Positions 9,749-20,469 of a DNA stretch of 64,000 bases are shown here, piece after piece. A program made the translations under genes and the position numbers. This stretch comes from Micromonospora sp. C28SCA-DRY-2. Lineage in GTDB: Bacteria; Actinomycetota; Actinomycetes; Mycobacteriales; Micromonosporaceae. The notes below the pieces were generated by a model. It saw only the letters and a list, made by a program, of their open reading frames with translations. It made no database searches and had not been told where the DNA came from. How positions within the stretch are numbered: position 1 is the stretch's first letter; each line of letters begins with the position of its first letter. The stretch covers positions 863,501 to 927,500 of the forward strand of contig NZ_JAUMKD010000002.1 in assembly GCF_030519475.1 (NCBI RefSeq), written 5' to 3'.

Positions 9749-9829
9749 CCGCCGCGATCTTGCGCTTTCCGCCCCCGTTCTGCGGCACGTGCGGCTTTTG
9801 CCCGGGCGGCAAGTGCAAGATCGCGGCGG
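9749..9829. repeat. Long palindromic stem-loop between guaA and the GMC gene
   Basis: Perfect 15-bp arms (CCGCCGCGATCTTGC at 9749-9763; GCAAGATCGCGGCGG at 9815-9829) enclose a 51-base centre with further partial pairing (GCTTTCCGCCC, GGGCGGCAAGTGC). It lies just upstream of guaA and downstream of the GMC gene. A lone half (GCAAGATCGCG) also occurs at the 3' end of whiB near 20838-20849. The pattern suggests a dispersed REP-like element; it might also act as a terminator for the GMC gene. Confidence 0.65.
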
Positions 9830-9845
9830 TCGGGGCCGGGGTGGG

Positions 9846-11543
9846 TCAGGGGCGGAGGGCGCCGGGGGCGGTGGCCGGGACCGCGGGGTGGCGCGGGGGG
9901 ATCGGGTCCAGGCGGCGGTAGGGGGAGCCGAGTGGGGGGCGGGGGTCCGGTTCGCCCTTGTTGGGCCAGAAGGACATGGCGCGTTCGGCCTGGGCGGTGA
10001 TGGTCAGCGAGGGGTTCACCCCGAGGTTCGCCGAGATCGCCGCGCCGTCCACCACGTGCAGCCCGGGGTGCCCGTAGACCCGGTGCCAGGGGTCGATCAC
10101 CCCGTCGGCCGCGGTGGCGCCGATCACCGCCCCGCCCAGGATGTGCGCGGTCATCGGGATGTCGAACGGCTCGGTGAGCGAGCCGCCGGGCACCCCGCCG
10201 ATCTCCTCGGCGAGCAGCCGGGCGGCGGTGTTGCCGGCCGGGATCCAGGTCGGGTTGGGGGTGCCGTGCCCGGGCCCGGAGACCAGCCGCCGGCCGAACG
10301 GGCCGCGCCGGAACCGGGTGGTCAGCGAGTTGTCCGCGGACTGCATGACCAGGGCGATCACCGTACGCTCCGACCAGCCGCGCACGCTCAGCATCCGGGC
10401 CGCCGTGCCGGGCTGGCGCAGCAGGATGCCCAGCCACCGGCGCAGCCGGTGCGGCCCGCCGTCGACCAGCAGCGACTGGAGCAGTCCCATGGCGTTGGAG
10501 CCCCGGCCGTAGCGGACCGGCTCGATGTGGGTCTGCGGGTCGGGGTGGAACGAGCTGGTGATCGCCACCCCCTCGGTGAAGTCGAGCCCCCGCTCCCGGG
10601 CCTGCCGGCGGGACACCGAGGCGCCGAGGATCGCCTCCGAGTTGGTCCGGGTCAGCTCGCCGAGCCGGGGCGAGAGCGCGGGCAGCGCGCCGGTGGCCTT
10701 CATCTCGTGCAGCAGCCGCTGGGTGCCGAGCGCGCCGGCGGCGAAGACCACCTGGTCGGCGTGGATCACCTGGCGGCGCCGGCGCAGCCAGGCCCCGGTG
10801 CGGACGGTCTGCACCGCGTAGCCGCCGTCCGCCGCCGGCCGGACCGCGGTCACCGTGGTCAGCGGGTGCACCTGGACGCCGAGCCGCTCGGCCAGCCAGA
10901 GGTAGTTCTTCACCAGCGTGTTCTTCGCACCCTGGCGGCAGCCGGTCATGCAGGAGCCGCAGTGCGTGCAGCCGGTGCGCTCCGGCCCGGCGCCGCCGAA
11001 GTAGGGGTCGGCCACCCGCTCGCCCGGCCGGCCGATGTGCACCCCGACCGGGGTGGCGTGCACTGTGTGCCCCACCCCCATCCGCTCGGCCACCGCCCGC
11101 ATCGCCCGGTCCGCGCCGGTGACCATCGGGTACGTGGTGACGCCGAGCATCCGCTTCGCCTGGTCGTAGTGCCGGGCCAGTTCGTCGCGCCAGTCGGTGA
11201 TGTCCCGCCACTGCGGGTCGGCGTAGAAGGCCGGCAGCGGCTCGTAGAGGGTGTTCGCGTAGACCAGCGAACCGCCGCCGACCCCGGTGCCGGAGAGCAC
11301 CATCACCCCGCCGCCGGCCCGCCGGTCGGCCGGGCGCAGCAGGGTGATCCGTTGCAGGCCGTAGCAGCCGAGCCGCGGCGCCCAGAGGAAGCGGCGCAGC
11401 CGCCAGGAGGTCTGCGGGAACTCGTGGTCGGCGAATCGCCGCCCGGCCTCCAGCACGCCGACGGTGTAGCCCTTCTCGGCGAGCCGGAGCGCGGTGACGC
11501 TGCCGCCGAAGCCGGACCCGATGACGAGCACGTCGTACCGCAT
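9846..11543 (-). CDS. GMC-family FAD oxidoreductase, cholesterol-oxidase-like
   Basis: 565 aa flavoprotein. The dinucleotide-binding motif is at residues 5-20 (VLVIGSGFGGSVTALRLAE) and is followed by VLEAGRR. GTGVGGGSLVYAN, a Cys-rich CTHCGSCMTGC segment near residue 190, and the C-terminal HILGG and GVNPSLTITAQAERAM motifs fit the GMC/ChoD group. The position next to guaB3 and near guaA matches Rv3409c (choD) in M. tuberculosis. Whether it oxidises a sterol is unknown; ChoD-type proteins often lack robust cholesterol oxidase activity. ATG 11543 begins directly at the FAD motif; the frame is open upstream, but that extension is not family-like. Confidence 0.85.
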   Translation of the reverse strand: MRYDVLVIGSGFGGSVTALRLAEKGYTVGVLEAGRRFADHEFPQTSWRLRRFLWAPRLGCYGLQRITLLRPADRRAGGGVMVLSGTGVGGGSLVYANTLYEPLPAFYADPQWRDITDWRDELARHYDQAKRMLGVTTYPMVTGADRAMRAVAERMGVGHTVHATPVGVHIGRPGERVADPYFGGAGPERTGCTHCGSCMTGCRQGAKNTLVKNYLWLAERLGVQVHPLTTVTAVRPAADGGYAVQTVRTGAWLRRRRQVIHADQVVFAAGALGTQRLLHEMKATGALPALSPRLGELTRTNSEAILGASVSRRQARERGLDFTEGVAITSSFHPDPQTHIEPVRYGRGSNAMGLLQSLLVDGGPHRLRRWLGILLRQPGTAARMLSVRGWSERTVIALVMQSADNSLTTRFRRGPFGRRLVSGPGHGTPNPTWIPAGNTAARLLAEEIGGVPGGSLTEPFDIPMTAHILGGAVIGATAADGVIDPWHRVYGHPGLHVVDGAAISANLGVNPSLTITAQAERAMSFWPNKGEPDPRPPLGSPYRRLDPIPPRHPAVPATAPGALRP

Positions 11544-11685
11544 GGACGCATCATTACCGGTCAGTAGCTGTCGCGCCAGGGCCAGTTTTCGCGCGATCAT
11601 GCACCCCGTCCACCGCCCCGCCGCCCCGGACGCAACCCGAGGCCACCGTCGGAGCGTCGAGTCAGGTACGGGGAGAGGGGTCGAC

Positions 11686-12813
11686 ATGGTCCTCCGATCG
11701 CGGACGCCACGGCGGCGCTGGCTGCTGGGGCTGGTGCTGCTCACCGCCGTGGTGCTGGTGGCGACGGCCGGCGTCGTGGTGACCCGGCTGGTCGGGGCCG
11801 ACGGCGGGTCCGGCACGAGGGCAGCGGGCACGCCGAGCGCCACCCCGGCCGGCCCGCCGAGCGCCAGCGCCAGCCCGACCGGCCCACCGCCGGGCGCCGA
11901 CATCACCGGCCCGCTCAACCTGCTGCTGGTCGGCGTGGACACCCGGGTCAGCGTGCCGGGCTGGGAGCCGCACGCCGACGCCGTCCTGGTGCTGCACGTG
12001 CCGAAGGGGCTGGGCCGGGCGTACCTCTTCTCGCTCCCCCGCGACCTGGTGGTGGACATCCCGGCCTACCCCAAGGCCGGCTACCGGGGCGGGCGGACCA
12101 AGCTGACCCACGCGATGAGCTACGGCAGCCGGGTGCCGGGCAAGCCGAAGCAGCCGAGCACCGCGCAGGGGTACGAGTTGCTGCGCAGCGCCGTCAGCGG
12201 CTACACCGGGCTGCGCATCGACGCCGGCGCGGTGGTCACCTTCGGCGGCTTCGACAAGCTGGTGGACACCCTCGGCGGGGTGGACATCTACGTCGACCAG
12301 CGGGTGGCCTCCCGGCACCGCCGCCCGGACGGCCGGCACCGCGACCCGGCGCCGGGCGGCTACACCGGGCCGCAGATGGTCTACGAGAAGGGCCAGCGGC
12401 ACCTGACCGGCTGGCAGGCGCTCGACTACGCCCGGCAGCGCTACCTCACCGGCGGCGACTACGCCCGGCAACGGCACCAGCAGCAACTGGTCCGGGCCCT
12501 GGTCCGGAAGATCCTCGACCAGGACCTGGCCCGGCAGCCGCAACGGGTCGAGCAGGTGGTCGCCGCGCTCGGCGACACGCTGGTCTACTCCGCGCTCGGC
12601 GGGCGGCGGATCGTCGACTTCGCGTACGCCCTCGGCGAGCTGCCGCCGGAGCGGTTCGTCCTGGTCGGGCTCCCGGGCGCGTCGGTCGGCCGGGGCAGCG
12701 GCTACCGGGGCGAGCAGCTCACCAAGGTCGGCCGGGACTTCCTCACCGCGCTGCGCGCCGGCCGCGCCGACGCCCACCTCGCCGAGCACCCGCAGCTGCG
12801 GGTCAAGACCTGA
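11686..12813 (+). CDS. LytR-CpsA-Psr (LCP) family cell-wall ligase
   Basis: 375 aa. LCP enzymes attach undecaprenyl-linked glycopolymers to peptidoglycan on the outer face of the membrane. An Arg-rich start (MVLRSRTPRRRW) leads into one membrane anchor at residues 12-33, then a Ser/Pro/Thr linker. The LCP domain runs from about residue 75: NLLLVGVDTR, ADAVLVLHVPK, FSLPRDLVVDIP and ALDYARQRYLTGGDYARQRH, with the conserved Asp and Arg residues. GGGAGAGGGG precedes the ATG, so 11686 is preferred over the upstream open frame. It is divergent from the GMC gene. Confidence 0.9.
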   Translation: MVLRSRTPRRRWLLGLVLLTAVVLVATAGVVVTRLVGADGGSGTRAAGTPSATPAGPPSASASPTGPPPGADITGPLNLLLVGVDTRVSVPGWEPHADAVLVLHVPKGLGRAYLFSLPRDLVVDIPAYPKAGYRGGRTKLTHAMSYGSRVPGKPKQPSTAQGYELLRSAVSGYTGLRIDAGAVVTFGGFDKLVDTLGGVDIYVDQRVASRHRRPDGRHRDPAPGGYTGPQMVYEKGQRHLTGWQALDYARQRYLTGGDYARQRHQQQLVRALVRKILDQDLARQPQRVEQVVAALGDTLVYSALGGRRIVDFAYALGELPPERFVLVGLPGASVGRGSGYRGEQLTKVGRDFLTALRAGRADAHLAEHPQLRVKT

Positions 12814-12881
12814 CCCGGCCGCCCGGGCGGCAGCGCCGCGCGGGGGCACGGTGTTCGACGCCCGCCCGGGGTGGGCCGGGG

Positions 12882-14336
12882 TCAGAGTCGCTCGGGGCGG
12901 GCGGGACGCTCGGTGCCGTAGAGCCAGTCGTCGAAGAGGTCGTCCAGCCGCTCGCCGGAGATCCGCTCGGCCAGTGCCACGAACTGGGCGGTGCTGCCGT
13001 TGCCGTCCCGCTTCTCCGCCGCCCAGGTCTTGAGGATCTCGAAGAACGCCTTGTCGCCGACCGCCACCCGCAGCGCGTGCACGGTCATCGCGCCGCGCTG
13101 GTAGACCGACTCGCCGAACAGGTTCTCCACCCCCGGCCTGCCCGGCGGGGTCCGCCAGACCCGGCTGCTGGCGGCGGCGTACCGGGCGTCGAAGGTCCGC
13201 GCGGCGCTCCGCCCGCCGTCGTGCTCGGTCCAGAGCCACTCGGCGTACGTGGCCAGCCCTTCGTTGAGCCAGATGTCCTGCCACCTGGTCAGCGCCACGC
13301 TGTTGCCGAACCACTGGTGGGCCAGCTCGTGCGCGACCACCCCGGTGTTCTCGCCCTGCCGGAAGAAGGACGCGGCGTAGACCGGGCGGCTCTGCGTCTC
13401 CAGCGCGTACCGGATCCGGTCGTCGGAGACCACCACCCCGCCGTACGACTCGAACGGGTACGGCCCGAAGAGCCGCTCCAGGTAGTCGGCGACCTTCACC
13501 GTCTCGGCGATCGACCGGTCCGCCGCTCCCTCGGCGAGCTTCGTGGTGACCGCGTGGAACACCGGCCGTCCCTTGTGCTCACCCCGGGTCAGCCGGAACT
13601 TCCCGATCGCCACCATGCTCAGGTAGCTCGCCATCGGGTTGCGCTCGGCCCACCTCCAGGTGGTCCAGCCGTCCGCGCTGCTCCGGCCCACCGGCACGCC
13701 GTTGCTCACCGCGGTCAGCCCGTCCGGCACGGTGATCTCGAAGTCGTAGCTGGCCTTGTCGGAGGGGTGGTCGTTGACCGGGAACCAGGTGCTCGCCGAC
13801 TCCGGCTGGCCGAGCGCGATGGCGCCGTCGGAGGTGTGCAGGAACCCGCCCTGGCCGAGGGCCTCGGTACGCAGCGGCTCCGGCTCGCCGTCGTAGCTGA
13901 TCTCGGCGACGAAGCCGTTGCCGGCGATCAGGCCGCGGGCCGGGGTGACCACCAGTTCGTCGCCCTTGCGGGAGTGCCGGGCGGGGGCGCCGTCCACCGT
14001 CACCTCGCGCACGGTCAACCCGGCCAGGTCGAGGTTGAACGCGGACAGGTTCGCGGTCGCGGCGGCCTGCACGGTGGTGGTGCCGGTGAGCCGGTCCGTC
14101 GCCGGGTCGTAGCGCACCTTGACCGTGTACCGGCCGACGTCGTAGCCACCGTTGCCGTAGGTCGGGAAGTAGTCGTCGCCCGCGCCGGCGCCGCCGGGCT
14201 TGAACTGCCGGGTGCTGCTCGGCGACGGGGCGGCCGAGTCGATCCCGGGCTCCGCCGGGGACCCGCACCCGCCCACGCCGAGCGCCCCGGTGACCAGCAG
14301 GCCGGTAACCAGCAGAACCCGCCGCGGCAGCGCCAT
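12882..14336 (-). CDS. M1-family metallopeptidase lipoprotein (copy 1)
   Basis: 484 aa secreted zinc aminopeptidase. ATG 14336 has a strong AGGGAGGGG upstream and gives a lipoprotein signal peptide with lipobox LGVGGC at about residues 19-24. The N-terminal beta-rich domain includes YDVGRYTVKVRYDP; the catalytic HELAHQWFGN (HExxH) lies near residue 335, with the third ligand in NEGLATYAEWLW. At about 480 aa it lacks the large C-terminal helical domain of full-length aminopeptidase N, like other short actinobacterial M1 proteins. It is a paralogue of the next gene on the same strand. Confidence 0.92.
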   Translation of the reverse strand: MALPRRVLLVTGLLVTGALGVGGCGSPAEPGIDSAAPSPSSTRQFKPGGAGAGDDYFPTYGNGGYDVGRYTVKVRYDPATDRLTGTTTVQAAATANLSAFNLDLAGLTVREVTVDGAPARHSRKGDELVVTPARGLIAGNGFVAEISYDGEPEPLRTEALGQGGFLHTSDGAIALGQPESASTWFPVNDHPSDKASYDFEITVPDGLTAVSNGVPVGRSSADGWTTWRWAERNPMASYLSMVAIGKFRLTRGEHKGRPVFHAVTTKLAEGAADRSIAETVKVADYLERLFGPYPFESYGGVVVSDDRIRYALETQSRPVYAASFFRQGENTGVVAHELAHQWFGNSVALTRWQDIWLNEGLATYAEWLWTEHDGGRSAARTFDARYAAASSRVWRTPPGRPGVENLFGESVYQRGAMTVHALRVAVGDKAFFEILKTWAAEKRDGNGSTAQFVALAERISGERLDDLFDDWLYGTERPARPERL

Positions 14337-14463
14337 CGCCTCGCCCCTCCCTGTGCCGACGGGCCGTCCCGCCGGCCGGTCCGGCCGGGCGGTGGCCACC
14401 GGCGGACCCGCGTCGCGGCCGGCCCGCCCGGCGGCAGCCTACCGACCGTCGATCAAGGACCCG

Positions 14464-15876
14464 TCACGGCAGGGCGGGGGCGCTGCCGCCGACCAGCCAG
14501 GCGTCGAAGAGCGGGCGCAGCGACCGCCCGGCGACCCGTTCGGCGAGCGCGATCAGGTCGGCGGTGGTGGCGTTGCCGTTGCGCCGCTCGGCGGTCCAGC
14601 TCCGCAGGATGCGGAAGAAGGTCTCGTCGCCGACGGTGCGGCGCAGCGCGTGCACGGCCAGCGCACCGCGCTTGTAGACGGCGGTGCCGAACATCTGCGT
14701 CGGTCCCGGGTCGACGGACGGGCGGGACCAGTCGGTGGCGGCGTACTGGAGCTCGAAGTTGCGCTGCGCGGTGCGGCCGCCGTCGTGCTCCTCCCACAGC
14801 CACTCCGCGTAGCTGGCGAACCCCTCGTTGAGCCAGATGTCCTGCCACTTGGTCAGCGCGACGCTGTTGCCGAACCACTGGTGGGCCAGCTCGTGGGCGA
14901 CCACCCCGGTGTTGGGCCGGCCGCCGCGGAAGAAGCCCGGCCCGTACACCGGCCGCGACTGGGTCTCCAGCGCGTAGCCGATCCGGTCGTCGGTGACCAC
15001 GATCCCGCCGTACGAGTCGAACGGGTACGGCCCGAAGCGGCTGGCCAGGAAGTCGGCGATCTCCCCGGTGCGGGCGAGCGAGGCGGCCTCCGGGCCGGTC
15101 GCCGGCAGGCCCGCCGGTACGGCGGTGACCATCGGCTTGCCGGCGTGGGTGCCGGTGCGCACCTGGTAGTCGCCGATCACCAGGGTGGTCAGGTAGCTGG
15201 CCATCGGTGCCCGCTCGGCCCAGCGCCAGGTGGTCCAGCCATCGGCGGTGGTCTGCTCCCCCGGCACCCCGTTGCTCAACGCCTCCAGCCCCTCCGGCAC
15301 GGTCACCTCGATGTCGTAGGTGGCCTTGTCGGACGGGTGGTCGTTGACCGGGAACCAGGTGGCCGCCGAGTGCGGCTGGCCGAGCGCTATCGCGCCGTCG
15401 GCGGTGTGCTGGAAGCCGCCGTTGCCCAGCACGCCGTCGGGGACCGGGGCGGGCACCCCGGCGTACTCGACCTCGACCGCGAACTGCCGGCCCTGCGGGA
15501 TCCCGTCGGCCGGGGTGACCACCAGCTCGTCGCCGTCGCGCCGGTGCTCGGCGCGCTGCCCGCCGACGGTGACCGCGCTGACGTCGAGGCCGACCAGGTC
15601 GAGGGTGAACCGGGACAGCCCGTGACTGGCCGTGGCGGTGACCGTCGCGCGTCCGTTCAACCGGTCGGTCGCCGGGTCGTACCGGACCGCCAGGCGGTAG
15701 TGCGAGACGTCGTACCCGCCGTTGCCGGCGCCGGGCACGTACGGGTCGGCGAGGTCGGCGCTGCCCGGACGGAGACCGTCGGGGTCGCCCTGCCGGTCGC
15801 CGGGGCAGCCGGTCAGCAGCCCGAGCACCGCCACGGTGGCCAGCGCCAGCGGGATCAGGTCACGAGTACGACGCAC
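14464..15876 (-). CDS. M1-family metallopeptidase lipoprotein (copy 2)
   Basis: 470 aa, same architecture as the neighbour at 12882. The GTG start gives a signal peptide MRRTRDLIPLALATVAVLGL with lipobox LLTGC. HELAHQWFGN sits near residue 326 and NEGFASYAEWLWEEHDGG follows. The two proteins share long segments (LNEG, GLTGTTTV-like and AIALGQP stretches), consistent with tandem duplication followed by divergence; the 127-bp gap suggests co-transcription. The substrates are unknown; membrane-anchored peptide trimming outside the cell is inferred from the lipoprotein signal. Confidence 0.92.
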   Translation of the reverse strand: MRRTRDLIPLALATVAVLGLLTGCPGDRQGDPDGLRPGSADLADPYVPGAGNGGYDVSHYRLAVRYDPATDRLNGRATVTATASHGLSRFTLDLVGLDVSAVTVGGQRAEHRRDGDELVVTPADGIPQGRQFAVEVEYAGVPAPVPDGVLGNGGFQHTADGAIALGQPHSAATWFPVNDHPSDKATYDIEVTVPEGLEALSNGVPGEQTTADGWTTWRWAERAPMASYLTTLVIGDYQVRTGTHAGKPMVTAVPAGLPATGPEAASLARTGEIADFLASRFGPYPFDSYGGIVVTDDRIGYALETQSRPVYGPGFFRGGRPNTGVVAHELAHQWFGNSVALTKWQDIWLNEGFASYAEWLWEEHDGGRTAQRNFELQYAATDWSRPSVDPGPTQMFGTAVYKRGALAVHALRRTVGDETFFRILRSWTAERRNGNATTADLIALAERVAGRSLRPLFDAWLVGGSAPALP

Positions 15877-15927
15877 CGGCCGAGCCTATCGGCGCGGCCG
15901 GTGCGGGTGGCGTCTCTTGGCGGCGCG

Positions 15928-17046
15928 TCAGCGGTCGAGGACCAGGCCGACCTTCTGGAACTCCTTGAGGTCGCGGTAGCCGCACTTGGCCATCGCGCGG
16001 CGCAGCCCGCCGAAGAGGTTGAGCTGCCCGTCCGGCTCGTCGGCCGGGCCGAAGAGCAGCTGCTCCATCGAGCCGAGCGGCTCGCCGGCCACCTCGAACG
16101 CGCCGCGGGGCAGCGACGGGTGGCTGGCGGCGGAGTGCCACCAGGCGCCGCCGGCCGGCGCCTCGGTGCAGAGCGACAGCGGCTCGCCGAGCATCACCGC
16201 GTCCGCGCCGCAGCCCAGCGCCTTGGCGATGTCGCCGGACGTCTGCAGGTCGCCGTCGGCGATCAGGTGCACGTACCGGCCGCCGGTCTCGTCCAGGTAG
16301 TCCCGCCGGGCCGCCGCGGCGTCCGCGATCGCGGTGGCCATCGGCACCCGGATGCCGAGCACCGACTCGGTGGTGGACCACTCGTCGCCGCCGATGCCGA
16401 CGATCACGCCGGCCGCGCCGGTCCGCATCAGGTGCAGCGCGGTCTTGTAGTCGGTGCAGCCGCCGACGATGACCGGCAGGTCGAGGTCGGCGATGAACTC
16501 CTTGAGGTTGAGCGGCTCGTCGGTGGTCGACACGTGCTCGGCCGAGACGATGGTGCCCTGGATGACCAGAATGTCCACGCCGGCGTCCAGGATCACCGGG
16601 GCCAGCGCGAGGGTGTGCTGCGGGGAGACCCGGACGGCCACCGTCCCACCGCCGGCCCGCAGCTCGCGGACCCGCTCGGCGATCAGGTCCGGGCGGATCG
16701 GCTCGGCGTACACCTCCTGGAGCCGCTTGGTGGCGCGGGCGTCCTCGTCGAGCGCGGCCAGCTCCTCGAGCACCTTGGTCGGGTTCTCGTAGCGGGTCCA
16801 CAGCCCCTCGACGTTGAGCACGCCGAGGCCGCCGAGCTGGCCGAGCCGGACCGCGGAGGCCGGGCTCATGGTGGCGTCGGAGGGGTGCCCGACGCAGGGG
16901 ATGCCGAACTGGTAGGCGTCGAGCTGCCAGTTGGTCGAGACGTCGTCGACGTCCCGGGTGCGGCGGCTCGGCACGATGGCGATGTCGTCCAGGTGGTAGC
17001 CGCGTTGCGCGGTCTTACCCAGCCCGATCTCGACCACGTCACGCAT
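15928..17046 (-). CDS. guaB3: GuaB3-family IMP dehydrogenase-related protein
   Basis: 372 aa TIM-barrel protein without CBS domains. It starts VEIGLGKTAQRGYHLDDIAI and ends FQKVGLVLDR, as in actinobacterial GuaB3. The loop that carries the catalytic Cys in IMP dehydrogenase (GPG-x2-CTT) reads GIGGDEWSTTESVLG, with no Cys. M. tuberculosis GuaB3, as I recall it, also lacks this Cys, so this is family-typical here and not a lesion. Classical IMP dehydrogenase activity is therefore unlikely. A cyanobacterial GuaB3 has been described as a GMP reductase, but I cannot say this one acts so. guaB is 39 bp upstream on the same strand. Confidence 0.92.
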   Translation of the reverse strand: MRDVVEIGLGKTAQRGYHLDDIAIVPSRRTRDVDDVSTNWQLDAYQFGIPCVGHPSDATMSPASAVRLGQLGGLGVLNVEGLWTRYENPTKVLEELAALDEDARATKRLQEVYAEPIRPDLIAERVRELRAGGGTVAVRVSPQHTLALAPVILDAGVDILVIQGTIVSAEHVSTTDEPLNLKEFIADLDLPVIVGGCTDYKTALHLMRTGAAGVIVGIGGDEWSTTESVLGIRVPMATAIADAAAARRDYLDETGGRYVHLIADGDLQTSGDIAKALGCGADAVMLGEPLSLCTEAPAGGAWWHSAASHPSLPRGAFEVAGEPLGSMEQLLFGPADEPDGQLNLFGGLRRAMAKCGYRDLKEFQKVGLVLDR

Positions 17047-17085
17047 GGGGGACTCCAGGTGTCTTCGGGGGTGGTGTGGTGGGGG

Positions 17086-18678
<1,593 letters not shown>

Positions 18679-18833
18679 TCAGCGAGGTGGCGCGGACGGG
18701 CACCGGCGTACGCCGGGTGACGGCGCGTCGCCCCATCGTACCCAGTGACCTGGGCCGGACCCGCCGGCGGCGGGCGCGGACACCGCCGGCCGGGGGGCGG
18801 GCGTCGCCGCTGCGGGAGGTCTACGGTGATGGT

Positions 18834-19244
18834 GTGCACGACGAGCCCATCGACCCGTTCAACGGCGACCCGGCCGATCCGGCAGCGGGCCTGCACGATC
18901 CCGGCGACGACGCCCCGCTCGACCCGCTGACCGAGGGCGAGCGCCAGGACGTGCTGGAGGATCTCGCCGACCTGGAGATCTACCAGGCGCTGCTGGCCCC
19001 GATCGGGATCCGCGGGCTGGTGATCGAGTGTGAGGACTGCCGGGAGCCGCACTACTTCGACTGGGACCTGCTCCGCGGCAACCTGCGCCACCTGCTCAGC
19101 TCCGGCCGTCCCCGGGTGCACGAGCCGGCCTACGACCCGGATCCGGACCACTACGTCACCTGGGACTACGCCCGGGGCTACGCCGACGGGGTGCACGACA
19201 CCCTGACCGAGGGCACCGAGGACGAGCCCGGCTCCGCCGACTGA
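18834..19244 (+). CDS. DUF5319-family conserved protein
   Basis: 136 aa, function unknown. GTG 18834 (VHDEPIDPFNGDPADPA) was chosen because this start gives the same length as the homologue I know next to guaB2 in M. tuberculosis (Rv3412, 136 aa); GGAGG lies 13 bases upstream. The protein is acidic, with a conserved CEDCREPHYFDWDLL segment (a Cys pair that might bind a metal) and a Tyr/Asp-rich C-terminal part (YARGYADGVHD). It is divergent from guaB. The longer upstream frame is Arg-rich and unlikely to be translated. Confidence 0.82.
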   Translation: MHDEPIDPFNGDPADPAAGLHDPGDDAPLDPLTEGERQDVLEDLADLEIYQALLAPIGIRGLVIECEDCREPHYFDWDLLRGNLRHLLSSGRPRVHEPAYDPDPDHYVTWDYARGYADGVHDTLTEGTEDEPGSAD

Positions 19245-19387
19245 CGCCCAGTGGGCGGTTCCGGTGGCCCGGCGCGGCAGCCCGCCCGGCCCCGCGCGTG
19301 GACGTCCAACGCGGTGCAGCTCCGCGAGTAGGTCCCGGCGGCACCGGACTCGACCCGGAGCCGGCGGGCGACGGCGGCCGCGGCGGG

Positions 19388-20215
19388 TCAGGCCACCAGG
19401 CCGGCCCGGAAGCCGGCGGCCACCGCGTGCGCCCGGTCCCGGGCGCCGAGCTTGCGGAAGAGCCGGCGGGCGTGCGTCTTGACGGTGTCCTCCGAGACGA
19501 ACAGTTCGCGGCCGATCTCCGCGTTGCTCTTGCCCTCGGCCATGCCGAGCAGCACCTGGAGTTCCCGCTCGGTCAGCCCGACCGGCGCCCGGTTCGACCG
19601 GTTGGCCGGCGCGCCGCGGCGCGGCTCCGGCGCGGCCTCCTCCGGCTCGCCGGCGGCCGGCTCGGCCGGGTCGTCACCGCGCTGCACCGGCACCACCGCC
19701 GGGGCGCCGCCGGCCCCCTCGGCCGATCCGGCCGGCCAGGTCGGGTTGGGCTCGCCCGACGGCCGGCCGCCCTGCGCCGGGCGACCCGGGCCGCCGACCG
19801 CGGCGGTGTCCCGGGCCGGGTCGGTGATCCGGTGCCGGGCCGCGCGGCCGGGGGCGGAGAGCAGCAGCAGCGCCTTGGCCACCGCGCTGGTCAGGTCGTG
19901 GTCGACCCCCTGGATCAGGCCCCGGGCGCCGGCGCTGATGGTGGCGGCGGCCGCCTCCGACTCCTCCGCCCCGAGCAGCACCACGGCGGCCTGCGGCGCG
20001 CGGGCGAGCACCCGGCGGACGAAGCCGGCGCTGTCCGGCCGGGTGAGCGCCGTGTCGGCGAGCACCACGTCGGCCGGCCGCTCGGCCAGGCGCAGCATCA
20101 CCTCGGGATCGGAGACGGCGGTCCGCACCACCGCGGACAGCCCGAGCCGGGCCGCCGCCGAGGTCAGGTGCTGGGCGGCGAGCGGTGTCCGAACGCACAC
20201 GAGAACCGTACGCAC
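19388..20215 (-). CDS. LuxR-family atypical response regulator
   Basis: 275 aa DNA-binding regulator. GTG 20215 is preceded by GGAGAGGAGA. Residues 1-120 fold like a receiver domain (VRTVLVCVRTPLAAQHL, PADVVLADTAL) but lack the usual acidic cluster, so phosphorylation is doubtful. A Pro/Ala/Glu-rich linker of about 70 residues follows, then a GerE/LuxR helix-turn-helix in the last 65 residues (LTERELQVLLGMAEGKSN, SEDTVKTHARRLFRKLGA). The position beside whiB and guaB matches bldM in Streptomyces, but the linker and length differ, so orthology is not established. The 254-bp gap to whiB holds the divergent promoters. Confidence 0.85.
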   Translation of the reverse strand: MRTVLVCVRTPLAAQHLTSAAARLGLSAVVRTAVSDPEVMLRLAERPADVVLADTALTRPDSAGFVRRVLARAPQAAVVLLGAEESEAAAATISAGARGLIQGVDHDLTSAVAKALLLLSAPGRAARHRITDPARDTAAVGGPGRPAQGGRPSGEPNPTWPAGSAEGAGGAPAVVPVQRGDDPAEPAAGEPEEAAPEPRRGAPANRSNRAPVGLTERELQVLLGMAEGKSNAEIGRELFVSEDTVKTHARRLFRKLGARDRAHAVAAGFRAGLVA

Positions 20216-20469
20216 AGTGGGTCTCCTCTCCGCCAATGAGCAGACCATGACCGGGCGCACCCCCGAGGGGGTTCCCGGCAATCCTCCGAACTTTTCCGAC
20301 AGTTAGGGCATATGCCGCAAGTTGCCGGAAGTTTTCGATCACAGAAGTGTGAGTCGGCAAAAGCTCGGGTACCGGGAGGTCCAGGCCGGGAACGGTGCGC
20401 CAGCGCGGCCCGCCGCCCGGTTAGCCGGCCAGAAGGATCTCGCGGTGCCGCGCGGGAGGAGGGGTGCTG

